This document shows positions 56,669 to 64,000 of a stretch of 64,000 nucleotides of DNA, one piece after another (the stretch's first letter is position 1; each line of letters opens with the position of its first letter). This DNA comes from an uncultured Thioclava sp. Its GTDB lineage: Bacteria > Pseudomonadota > Alphaproteobacteria > Rhodobacterales > Rhodobacteraceae. The stretch lies in contig NZ_CAJYBT010000001.1 in the NCBI RefSeq assembly GCF_913064665.1, positions 62,001 through 126,000 of the forward strand. The letters run 5' to 3'. A program made the position numbers and the translations under genes. A model generated the notes under the pieces. The model was not told where the DNA came from, did no database searches, and saw only the letters and a list, made by a program, of their open reading frames with translations.

Positions 56669-57124
56669 ATGCGTAAATTTCTGGTCGTTCTTGACGATAC
56701 CCGCGAATGCCTCAACGCGATGCGCTTTGCGGCGATGCGCGCCTCCCATACCGGGGGCGGCGTGCTGATTCTGTCGGTGATCCCGCCCGAGGAATATCAG
56801 CATTGGATCGGTGTCGCCGAAATCATGCGCGATGAGGCACAGGAACGCATCGAGGCCCATTTTGAGGTCTTCGCGAAATGGATGCGTGATCGGCAGGGCG
56901 TGGACCCTGAATTGCTGATCCGCGAGGGGGATTCCACGACAGCGATCCTTGAAGTGATCCGCGAGCACCCTGAGGTCGGGGTACTTGTGCTGGGGGCCGG
57001 TACGGGGAAATCCGGGCCCGGCCCCTTGGTCACGCAGATGACAAAAGAGGCCGGCTCGCTGCCCTGCCCGCTCACCATCGTTCCCGGCGAGATGTCCAAA
57101 GAAAAGCTTGAACAGATCACCTGA
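56669..57124 (+). CDS. Universal stress protein (UspA family)
   Basis: The 151-residue single Usp domain has the N-terminal FLVVLDDTRECLNAMRFA strand-helix and the ATP-binding type motif VLGAGTGKSGPG near the end, followed by PCPLTIVPG. The Gly-rich loop suggests nucleotide binding. CGGAGGAAAG precedes ATG 56669. It stands in a same-strand run with the aminotransferase, nfuA, tsaB and rimI genes, an arrangement common in Rhodobacterales. Confidence 0.9.
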   Translation: MRKFLVVLDDTRECLNAMRFAAMRASHTGGGVLILSVIPPEEYQHWIGVAEIMRDEAQERIEAHFEVFAKWMRDRQGVDPELLIREGDSTTAILEVIREHPEVGVLVLGAGTGKSGPGPLVTQMTKEAGSLPCPLTIVPGEMSKEKLEQIT

Positions 57125-57194
57125 GTTGACCCGCCGAATTCTTGACTATTTCACTCGGAAGGCGCATATGTGCCCCACGCCAAGGAGGCTCGCC

Positions 57195-57755
57195 ATGTTT
57201 ATTCAAACCGAAACCACCCCGAACCCCGCAACGCTGAAATTCCTGCCCGGTCAGACCGTGCTTGAGGCTGGAACTGCTGACTTCCCCACGGCCGAGGCGG
57301 CTGTGAAGTCTCCGCTGGCGGCGCGCATCTTTGCCGTGCCGGGCGTGACGGGCGTGTTCTTTGGGTCCGATTTCGTGACCGTGACAAAGGCAGAGGCGAC
57401 GTCGTGGGATCACGCAAAACCCGCGATCCTTGGCGCGATCATGGAACATTTCCAATCTGGCGCCCCGGTGATTGAGGGCGAAGCTGCGCCTTCGGGTCAT
57501 GCCGAGCATGACGGCGAAGACGGTGCCATCGTCGCCCAGATCAAAGAATTGCTCGACACGCGGGTGCGCCCTGCCGTTGCCCAGGATGGTGGCGACATCA
57601 CCTTTCACGGGTTCGAACGCGGCGTGGTCTATCTGCATATGCAAGGGGCCTGTGCGGGCTGTCCGTCTTCGACGCTGACCCTGAAAATGGGCATCGAAAA
57701 CCTGCTGCGCCACTACATCCCCGAAGTCACCGAGGTGCGCCCGGTCAATGCGTGA
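57195..57755 (+). CDS. nfuA: NfuA-type iron-sulfur cluster scaffold/carrier
   Basis: The 186-residue protein has an N-terminal Nfu domain (FIQTETTPNPATLKFLPG) and a C-terminal NifU-like domain with the cluster-binding CAGCPSS. It delivers 4Fe-4S clusters to client enzymes. AAGGAGG SD. Its last codons overlap the tsaB start by eight bases. Confidence 0.94.
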   Translation: MFIQTETTPNPATLKFLPGQTVLEAGTADFPTAEAAVKSPLAARIFAVPGVTGVFFGSDFVTVTKAEATSWDHAKPAILGAIMEHFQSGAPVIEGEAAPSGHAEHDGEDGAIVAQIKELLDTRVRPAVAQDGGDITFHGFERGVVYLHMQGACAGCPSSTLTLKMGIENLLRHYIPEVTEVRPVNA

Positions 57756-58401
57756 CGCGCTGATCCTTGGCTTTGATACATCGGCCGCGCACTGCGCGGC
57801 CGCTTTGCTGAGTGGCGATCAATGCTTGGCCGCACGCCAGGAAGAGATGACCCGCGGACAAGCTGAACGCCTGATGCCGCTGCTCGAAGAACTGCTTGCC
57901 GAGGCTGGTGCAAGCTGGCGTGATCTGGCGCGCATTGGCGTGGGTATCGGGCCGGGGAATTTCACCGGCGTACGGATCGCGGTGTCTGCCGCGCGCGGTC
58001 TCGCGCTCAGCCTGAAAATCCCCGCTATCGGCGTATCAAGCCTTGAGGCCGCAGCCCATGCCAGCCAAGGCCCGGTTCTTGCCGCCATCACCGCGCCGCG
58101 CGCGCGGGGCTACTTTGAGGGCTATCGCATGGCCCGCACCATCGCCCTGCAAACACGCGAGATCGCCGATCTACCCGCCGATTGGGCAGAGCCGGGGCTG
58201 ACCTGCATTGGCTCTGCCGCCGAAGACGCCGCGATGCAGCTTGGCGCCACCGTCCGCCCCGCCGCCTTCGCACCCGCCGAAGCCATCGCGCGCATCGCCG
58301 AAGAACGGGCGCTGGTGGCGGGTCTGCGCCCTGCGCCACTTTATCTTCAGCCCGCCGATGCCGCGCCGCCCTCTGATCCGCCGCCGGTGATTTTGGACTG
58401 A
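57748..58401 (+). CDS. tsaB: tRNA threonylcarbamoyladenosine biosynthesis protein TsaB
   Basis: The 217-residue ASKHA-fold protein has GFDTSAAHCAAALL at the N-terminus, GQAERLMPLLEELL and the diagnostic IGPGNFTGVRIAVSAARGLA. It is a partner of TsaD/TsaE in making t6A37 in tRNAs. It overlaps rimI by one base. Confidence 0.93.
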   Translation: MRDALILGFDTSAAHCAAALLSGDQCLAARQEEMTRGQAERLMPLLEELLAEAGASWRDLARIGVGIGPGNFTGVRIAVSAARGLALSLKIPAIGVSSLEAAAHASQGPVLAAITAPRARGYFEGYRMARTIALQTREIADLPADWAEPGLTCIGSAAEDAAMQLGATVRPAAFAPAEAIARIAEERALVAGLRPAPLYLQPADAAPPSDPPPVILD

Positions 58402-58826
58402 TGACCCCTGCTGAACTCGCCCAGTTGCACGCGGCCTGCTTTACAACGCCGCGCCCTTGGTCGCAGGGCGAGTTTGACGATCTCCTGAAAACCTCTGGTG
58501 TCTTTCTGCTCAGCCAACCGGGAGGATTTCTGCTCGGCCGCGTGATTGCGGATGAGGCCGAATTGCTGACCCTCGCCGTCGCCCCCGAACAGCGCCGCAA
58601 AGGCATCGCGCGCGCCCTTGTCGCGGCCTTTCACATCACCGTGAAGTCGCGCGGCGCGCAAACCGCTTTTTTGGAGGTTGCCGCCGAAAATGCGGCTGCG
58701 CGCGCGCTCTATTTGGCAGCGGGCTGGACAGAATCGGGGCGGCGCAAAGCCTATTATCATGCACCCGATGGCCACCGAAGCGATGCGATCATCATGGTTT
58801 TGTCCGTTGATGGGGCGAACGGCTGA
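58401..58826 (+). CDS. rimI: Ribosomal protein bS18 N-acetyltransferase (GNAT family)
   Basis: The 141-residue GNAT protein has the acetyl-CoA loop EQRRKGIARALVAAF, FLEVAAENAAARALYLAAGW and RRKAYYHAPDG, the RimI pattern. It acetylates the N-terminus of bS18 and possibly other proteins. tsaB-rimI adjacency supports the call. Confidence 0.88.
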   Translation: MTPAELAQLHAACFTTPRPWSQGEFDDLLKTSGVFLLSQPGGFLLGRVIADEAELLTLAVAPEQRRKGIARALVAAFHITVKSRGAQTAFLEVAAENAAARALYLAAGWTESGRRKAYYHAPDGHRSDAIIMVLSVDGANG

Positions 58827-58979
58827 CCAATCAATCAAATTTGCAGGCATCCCTTACGTCAGCGCCATTTTGACGCTTGACCCCCTTGGCAAGCTCTGCC
58901 CAAATTCAGTAGTCCGCGGGCCCATAAGAGGCGCGCCAACAGGCCTATCCAAAAAGGCCCTAATGACCGGGAGTATTTC

Positions 58980-59969
58980 ATGACCTTTCTTAAACAGTTT
59001 CTTGGCGCCGCAGCCACGCTTGCGCTGAGCGCAGGTGCCGCGCTCGCCGAGCCTGCGATCATCTATGACCTTGGTGGCAAATACGACAAAAGCTTTAACG
59101 AAGCCGCGTACAATGGCGCAAAGCGTTGGGCGGACGAAACGGGCGGCAAATACAAGGAACTGGAAATGCAGTCCGAAGCCCAGCGCGAACAAGCGCTGCG
59201 CAAACTGGCTGAATCGGGAGCCAACCCGATCGTGATGACGGGCTTTGCCTTTGGTGACACGCTCAATCAAGTGGCGCCCGATTATCCCGATACCAAATTT
59301 GCGATCATCGACATGGTTGTCGATCAGCCCAATGTCGAATCGATCGTCTTCAAGGAAGAGCAAGGGTCGTACCTTGTCGGCCTGATGGCGGGCATGGCCT
59401 CGAAAACCGGCACTGTTGGTTTTGTCGGCGGCATGGACATTCCTTTGATCCGCAAATTCGCCTGTGGTTACGTGCAGGGCGTCAAGGCGGCGAACCCGGA
59501 CGCCACGGTAATCCAGAACATGACCGGCACGACCCCGGCCGCGTGGAATGACCCGGTGAAGGGCGGCGAGATCGCCAAAGCCCAGATCAGCCAAGGCGCT
59601 GACGTGATCTATGCCGCCGCTGGCGGCACCGGGATTGGCGTGTTGCAAGCGGCGGCTGACGGGAAAATCCTGTCGATCGGCGTGGACAGCAACCAGAACT
59701 ATCTGCACCCGGGTCAGGTTCTGACCTCAATGCTCAAGCGCGTCGACACGGCCGTTTACAACGTGTTCAAAAATGGCGGAGACATCAAACCGGGCATCAA
59801 GGTGATGGGCCTTGGCGATGACGGTGTGGGCGTGGCCCTTGATGACAACAACAAGGCGCTGGTGACCCCGGAGATGCTGAAAGCTGTGGATCAGGCCAAG
59901 GCCGATATCATCTCGGGCAAAGTTCAGGTCCATGACTACATGTCGGATGACAGCTGCCCGGTTAAGTGA
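58980..59969 (+). CDS. BMP-family nucleoside-binding protein of an ABC importer
   Basis: The 329-residue protein has a signal peptide of about 23 residues (ending AALA), without a lipobox. GKYDKSFNEAAYNG, FVGGMDIPLIRKFACGY, ADVIYAAAGGTGIGV and GVDSNQNYLHPG are standard BMP/PnrA-family blocks. It binds purine nucleosides in known members. GGGAG lies 7 bases before ATG 58980. First gene of an operon with an ATPase, two permeases and a purine nucleoside phosphorylase. Confidence 0.92.
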   Translation: MTFLKQFLGAAATLALSAGAALAEPAIIYDLGGKYDKSFNEAAYNGAKRWADETGGKYKELEMQSEAQREQALRKLAESGANPIVMTGFAFGDTLNQVAPDYPDTKFAIIDMVVDQPNVESIVFKEEQGSYLVGLMAGMASKTGTVGFVGGMDIPLIRKFACGYVQGVKAANPDATVIQNMTGTTPAAWNDPVKGGEIAKAQISQGADVIYAAAGGTGIGVLQAAADGKILSIGVDSNQNYLHPGQVLTSMLKRVDTAVYNVFKNGGDIKPGIKVMGLGDDGVGVALDDNNKALVTPEMLKAVDQAKADIISGKVQVHDYMSDDSCPVK

Positions 59970-61567
59970 TGAGCGCAGCAAATAAACCAAAGGCGGGGCG
60001 GCAGGCAACTGCCGCCCTTGGCGCTAATAATGCAGCCACGCCCGCAAAAGTGCCCGCGATCGAGTTGAAAGGCATCTCGAAAGCCTTTGGCACGGTGCAG
60101 GCGAATAAAGACATCGCGATCCGGGTCATGCCCGGTACGATCCATGGCATCATCGGCGAAAACGGCGCGGGAAAATCCACGCTGATGTCGATCCTCTATG
60201 GGTTTTACAAGGCCGATAAGGGCGAGATCTGGATCAAGGGTCAGCGCACCCAGATCCCCGACAGCCAGGCCGCGATCAGCGCCGGCATCGGCATGGTCTT
60301 TCAGCATTTCAAACTGGTGCAGAACTTCACCGTTCTGGAAAACATCATCCTTGGGGCAGAGGAAGGCGCCTTGCTGCGCCCTTCGCTCGCCAAGGCCCGC
60401 AAAGAACTCAAACGGCTGGCCGAGGAATACGAGCTGAACGTCGATCCTGACGAGCTGATCGACGAGCTATCCGTTGGCCACCAGCAGCGCGTGGAAATTC
60501 TCAAGGCGCTCTATCGCCAAGCCGATATCTTGATCTTGGACGAGCCAACCGGCGTGCTGACCCCCGATGAGGCCGACCACCTGTTCCGTATCCTCGATTT
60601 CCTGCGCAAAGAGGGCAAAACGATCATCCTGATCACCCATAAGCTGCGCGAAATCATGGAGATCACCGACACGGTTTCGGTGATGCGGCGCGGCGAAATG
60701 ACTGCGACCGTCACAACCTCGGAAACCTCGCCCGAGCAACTGGCGGAGCTGATGGTCGGGCGCAAAGTTTTGCTCAACGTGACCAAGACCAAGGCCAATC
60801 CCGGCGCCACGGTGCTGGAGGTCGAAGACCTGCGCGTGCGCGATGAGGATAAGGTTGAGCGGCTCAAGGGTATCAGCCTGAACATCCGCGCGGGCGAGAT
60901 TCTGGGCATTGCGGGCGTGGCTGGAAACGGTCAGTCCGAATTGCTCAAAGTGCTGGGCGGCTTTGCCAATGGCACGGGCACGATCCGCATCAAAGGCGAA
61001 GAGATCGACCTGACCGGCAAGCATTCCGATGGTCAATCGCGGCGCGCGCGCGGCATTGCCCACGTTCCCGAGGACCGCCACCATCTGGGGCTGATCCTTG
61101 ATTTCATGGCGTGGGAGAACATGATTTTCGGCTACCACACCGAGGCGGCCTATCAAAAGAATGCCCTTGTGATGGATAATGCCGGGATCATCGCGCATAC
61201 CGCCTCGGCGATGGAGCGCTTTGACGTGCGCCCACCGATCCCGACCTTGCCTGCCAAAAGCTTCTCGGGCGGCAATCAGCAAAAGATCGTTCTGGCGCGC
61301 GAGATCGAGCGCGATCCGGTCTTGCTACTGGTTGGGCAACCGACGCGCGGCGTCGATATCGGCGCGATCGAGTTCATCCACAAACGCATCGTCGAGCTGC
61401 GCGATCAAGGCGCGGCGATCTTGCTGGTCTCGGTCGAGCTGGATGAAATCTTTGCGCTTTCGGACAGGATCGCCGTGATGTTTGACGGCCAGATCATGGG
61501 CGAGCGCCTGCCTGAAAACACTGATGAAAAAGAACTGGGACTGATGATGGCAGGGGTGGCGACGTAA
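59969..61567 (+). CDS. Nucleoside-type ABC transporter ATPase, double domain
   Basis: The 532-residue protein has two ATPase domains. The first has Walker [10 protein letters not shown], the unusual signature [15 protein letters not shown] and DEPTGVLTP; the second has a degenerate Walker A ([12 protein letters not shown]), signature [15 protein letters not shown] and [12 protein letters not shown]. This layout is that of YufO-type nucleoside importers. A basic N-terminal tail precedes domain 1. Start: the ATG overlaps the BMP gene stop (TGATG); a GTG one codon earlier is in frame. Confidence 0.92.
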   Translation: MSAANKPKAGRQATAALGANNAATPAKVPAIELKGISKAFGTVQANKDIAIRVMPGTIHGIIGENGAGKSTLMSILYGFYKADKGEIWIKGQRTQIPDSQAAISAGIGMVFQHFKLVQNFTVLENIILGAEEGALLRPSLAKARKELKRLAEEYELNVDPDELIDELSVGHQQRVEILKALYRQADILILDEPTGVLTPDEADHLFRILDFLRKEGKTIILITHKLREIMEITDTVSVMRRGEMTATVTTSETSPEQLAELMVGRKVLLNVTKTKANPGATVLEVEDLRVRDEDKVERLKGISLNIRAGEILGIAGVAGNGQSELLKVLGGFANGTGTIRIKGEEIDLTGKHSDGQSRRARGIAHVPEDRHHLGLILDFMAWENMIFGYHTEAAYQKNALVMDNAGIIAHTASAMERFDVRPPIPTLPAKSFSGGNQQKIVLAREIERDPVLLLVGQPTRGVDIGAIEFIHKRIVELRDQGAAILLVSVELDEIFALSDRIAVMFDGQIMGERLPENTDEKELGLMMAGVAT

Positions 61568-62664
61568 TGGAAAAGACCCCGAAATGGATTGACGTGGGGC
61601 TGATCCCCCTGCTCAACCTGCTGATTGCCTTTGTGATTTCCGGCATCGTCGTGCTGCTAATCGGGGAGAACCCGGTGCAGGCGATCAAAGTGATGGTGGA
61701 TGGCGCTTTGGGCTCGCCCTATGGCTGGGGCTACACGCTGTTTTACGCCACCAACTTCATCTTCACCGGGCTGGCCGTGGCCGTCGCCTATCACGCCAGC
61801 CAGTTCAATATCGGCGGTGAGGGACAGGCGACACTCGGCGGTCTTGGCGTGGCGTTGGTCTGTCTGGCCTTCCCGTGGCCGCATTGGTCGATCGCGCTGC
61901 TTGCGGCGATGATCGGCGGCGCGGTGTTTGGCGCGGCTTGGGCGGCAATCCCGGCCTATCTGCAAGCGAAACGCGGCAGCCATATCGTGATCACCACGAT
62001 CATGTTCAACTTCATCGGCGCGTCGCTGCTCAATTACATGCTGGTCAATGTGCTGCGCCCGCGCGGCTCGATGGACCCGGCAACCGCGCGTTTTGCCAAT
62101 TCCACGCATTTGCCGACCTTCCATGATATGCCTCTGATCGGGCAGTTCTTTGGCAAATCGGTGCCGGCGAATATCTCGTTCTTCATCGCCGTGCTGGCGT
62201 GTTTCCTCGTCTGGGGGCTGATCTGGCGCACGAAGCTGGGCTACGCGATCCGTGCCTTTGGTCGCTCGGAATCCGCCGCGCGCTATGCCGGTATCTCGCC
62301 TGTGAAAATCGTGATGGCGGCGATGCTGATTTCGGGAGGGCTAGCGGGTCTGATGGCGATCAACAACGTCATGGGCACGGGTCACCGCCTTGTTTTGAAT
62401 TCGGTCGAGGGCGCGGGTTTCATCGGCATCGCCGTGGCGCTGATGGGGCGCAATCACCCGTTTGGCGTGTTTCTGGCCGCGTTGCTGTTTGGCTTTCTCT
62501 ATCAAGGCGGCGGCGAGTTGGCGCTGGAAACCACGATCCCGCGTGAGTTGATCACCGTGATCCAAGCGCTGGTGATCTTGTTCACAGGTGCCTTCGACAA
62601 CATGCTGCGTGCGCCGATCGAAAGCTTTTTCGTCGCGCGTGCCAAAGCCAACAAGGAGGCGTAA
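61567..62664 (+). CDS. Nucleoside-type ABC transporter permease (YufP type)
   Basis: The 365-residue inner-membrane protein has about nine hydrophobic segments. AYHASQFNIGGEGQATLGG and GSHIVITTIMFNFIGASLL are family blocks, with RAFGRSESAARYAGI as the likely ATPase contact loop. Overlaps the ATPase stop by one base. Confidence 0.9.
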   Translation: MEKTPKWIDVGLIPLLNLLIAFVISGIVVLLIGENPVQAIKVMVDGALGSPYGWGYTLFYATNFIFTGLAVAVAYHASQFNIGGEGQATLGGLGVALVCLAFPWPHWSIALLAAMIGGAVFGAAWAAIPAYLQAKRGSHIVITTIMFNFIGASLLNYMLVNVLRPRGSMDPATARFANSTHLPTFHDMPLIGQFFGKSVPANISFFIAVLACFLVWGLIWRTKLGYAIRAFGRSESAARYAGISPVKIVMAAMLISGGLAGLMAINNVMGTGHRLVLNSVEGAGFIGIAVALMGRNHPFGVFLAALLFGFLYQGGGELALETTIPRELITVIQALVILFTGAFDNMLRAPIESFFVARAKANKEA

Positions 62665-62667
62665 GCG

Positions 62668-63633
62668 ATGGATTTCGCAACCATTATCGAGCTACTCGAT
62701 AGCGCGGTGCGTCTTGGCACACCGCTGTTGCTGGCCTGCCTTGCGGGGCTGTTTTCCGAGCGCGCGGGGATCTTCGACATCGGCCTTGAGGGCAAGATGC
62801 TGATGGCGGCGTTCTTTTCAGGCGCGGTGGCCGCGATGACCGGGTCGGCCTGGCTGGGTCTTTTGGCCGGGATCGGCGGCGCGATGAGCCTTGCGCTGAT
62901 CCACGGCCTTGCCTCGATCACTTTCCGGGGCAATCAGTTGATCTCAGGTGTGGCTGTAAATTTCCTCGCTTCGGGCTTTACCGTTCTGATCGCGCAAAGC
63001 TGGTTTCAGCAGGGCGGGCGCACGCCACAGCTTTCAGGCAATGCCCGGTTTGAGCCGATCACCCTGCCCGGCGCCGATGCCGTCAAGGACGTGCCTGTGA
63101 TCGGTCAGATCTATAGCAACCTGCTCTCGGGCCACACGATTTTGGTCTATGTCGCCTTTGCGATGGTGCCGCTGACATGGTGGGTGTTGTTTCGCACGCG
63201 CTTTGGCCTGCGCCTGCGCGCCGTCGGCGAGAACCCGGAATCTGTGGACACTGCAGGCGTGTCGGTGATCCGGCTGCGCTACACCGCAGTGGCAATCACC
63301 GGCGTTTTGTCGGGGCTTGCGGGGACGTATCTGGCGACCGGTCTGGCTGCAGGTTTCGTTAAGGAAATGACCGCCGGGCGGGGCTTTATTGCGCTGGCCG
63401 CGCTGATTTTCGCGAAATGGCGCCCGGTGCCCGCCCTTGGTGCTACGATGCTGTTTGGTCTGCTTGAAGCGATCTCGAACCGCTATCCCAACATTGATCT
63501 GGGCGTCGTGAACCTGCCGATCCAGTTCATGCAGGCGGTGCCTTATATCCTGACCGTTGTCATTCTTGCCGGCTTCATCGGCAAGGCCATCCCCCCCCGT
63601 GCCGGAGGCCAGCCCTATGTCAAAGAGCGTTGA
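62668..63633 (+). CDS. Nucleoside-type ABC transporter permease (YufQ type)
   Basis: The 321-residue inner-membrane protein has about eight segments. FSERAGIFDIGLEGKMLM, RGNQLISGVAVNFLASG and RLRAVGENPESVDTAGV are typical of the second permease of BMP-type importers. It overlaps the purine nucleoside phosphorylase gene by 17 bases. Confidence 0.91.
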   Translation: MDFATIIELLDSAVRLGTPLLLACLAGLFSERAGIFDIGLEGKMLMAAFFSGAVAAMTGSAWLGLLAGIGGAMSLALIHGLASITFRGNQLISGVAVNFLASGFTVLIAQSWFQQGGRTPQLSGNARFEPITLPGADAVKDVPVIGQIYSNLLSGHTILVYVAFAMVPLTWWVLFRTRFGLRLRAVGENPESVDTAGVSVIRLRYTAVAITGVLSGLAGTYLATGLAAGFVKEMTAGRGFIALAALIFAKWRPVPALGATMLFGLLEAISNRYPNIDLGVVNLPIQFMQAVPYILTVVILAGFIGKAIPPRAGGQPYVKER

Positions 63634-64000
63634 GCTTGCCGATCTGATCCGTGCGCGCGCAGGCGATGCACCCCCGGTGCTGGGTCTGATCCTTGGCTCG
63701 GGGCTTGGCCATCTCGCCGAGGAAGTGGACGGCGTGGCCATTCCCTATTCCGACCTGCCGGGTTTCCCCCATGCAGGCGTGTCGGGCCACAATCCGAAAC
63801 TGGTGATCGGCATGCTTGAGGGCGTGCGGGTCGCGGTGTTCGGGGGCCGCGTGCATTATTATGAGCATGGCAACCCAGCCGAGATGCGCTTGCCGCTCGA
63901 AATCCTGCGTGAACTGGGTTGCGAGCAGCTTTTGCTGACCAATGCCGCCGGGTCTTTGCGCGAAGATATCCGCCCCGGCGGGCTGATGATGCTGAGCGAT
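63617..64000 (+). CDS. Purine nucleoside phosphorylase (partial, runs off the window)
   Basis: The first 128 codons of a trimeric (class I) purine nucleoside phosphorylase are visible: GLILGSGLGHL phosphate site, SGHNPKLVIG, FGGRVHYYEHG and LTNAAGSL. It cleaves purine nucleosides with phosphate to free base and ribose-1-phosphate, which fits the nucleoside importer with which it shares an operon. The end of the gene lies beyond position 64000. Confidence 0.92.
   Translation, partial: MSKSVELADLIRARAGDAPPVLGLILGSGLGHLAEEVDGVAIPYSDLPGFPHAGVSGHNPKLVIGMLEGVRVAVFGGRVHYYEHGNPAEMRLPLEILRELGCEQLLLTNAAGSLREDIRPGGLMMLSD

Noticed and set aside
58827-58979. Purine riboswitch upstream of the nucleoside importer
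   Set aside because: The 153-base leader has only a short AGGCC-type stem and no purine-aptamer core that I can recognise.
1-64000. CRISPR arrays, tRNA or rRNA genes, prophage or defence systems
   Set aside because: No regularly spaced repeats, cloverleaf-like genes, rRNA segments or phage or defence protein motifs were found on reading both strands by eye.

Overview
The window looks like chromosomal DNA from an alphaproteobacterium of the Rhodobacterales (Rhodobacteraceae/Roseobacter type). The grounds are high-GC codon use, TRAP and BMP-type transporters, a ROK-regulated xylose operon, the linked usp-like, nfuA, tsaB and rimI genes, and glp gene order like that known from rhizobia. Genus or species cannot be named from the sequence alone. 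No rRNA, tRNA or CRISPR array was seen.

Layout. 1-2.3 kb: a membrane-anchored receiver protein with a degenerate GGDEF-like tail, then about 800 bp of decayed DNA holding an IS3-family OrfA fragment. 2.3-11.3 kb: a same-strand cassette of a GlfT2-like glycosyltransferase, an unknown protein, a class II aldolase, an FGGY kinase, an iron-type alcohol dehydrogenase, a LicC/PntC-like nucleotidyltransferase and a large protein with a TPR-like N-terminus and a CDP-glycerol-glycerophosphotransferase-like C-terminus. It reads like a route to a nucleotide-activated polyol (or similar unit) and its transfer to a surface polymer; this is the least described part of the window. 11.4-14.7 kb: a HAD phosphatase, an inositol-phosphatase-family enzyme, a stub of an ABC ATPase joined to a broken IS5-family transposase, and an MFS carrier.

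14.9-30 kb: a gluconate-type module (TRAP transporter dctPQM, gluconokinase, divergent LacI regulator with a palindromic operator), a di-heme peroxidase and an ASPIC/UnbV protein, then a ROK repressor divergent from xylF-xylH-xylG-xylB-xylA. 30-45 kb: a galactoside regulon read outward from one promoter region at 37.3 kb. It has an IclR regulator, an ABC transporter, alpha- and beta-galactosidase, mutarotase, galactose dehydrogenase, a lactonase, DgoD, DgoK and DgoA, which is a complete oxidative (De Ley-Doudoroff) galactose pathway to pyruvate and glyceraldehyde-3-phosphate.

45-51 kb: an acyl-CoA ligase and a glycerol locus (glpK, glpD, divergent glpR) in which only the first codons of the ABC transporter gene glpS remain, suggesting that the glycerol ABC transporter was deleted. 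51-55.5 kb: truA and a three-gene surface-polysaccharide group (CapD-like dehydratase, initiating sugar transferase, epimerase). 55.7-58.8 kb: a class IV aminotransferase, a universal stress protein, nfuA, tsaB and rimI. 59-64 kb: a nucleoside-type ABC importer (BMP lipoprotein-family binding protein, ATPase, two permeases) running into a purine nucleoside phosphorylase cut by the window end.

Taken together the window is mainly a sugar- and polyol-scavenging region (gluconate, xylose, galactosides, glycerol, nucleosides). It is bordered on the left by a probably acquired surface-polymer cassette with transposon remains on both sides.
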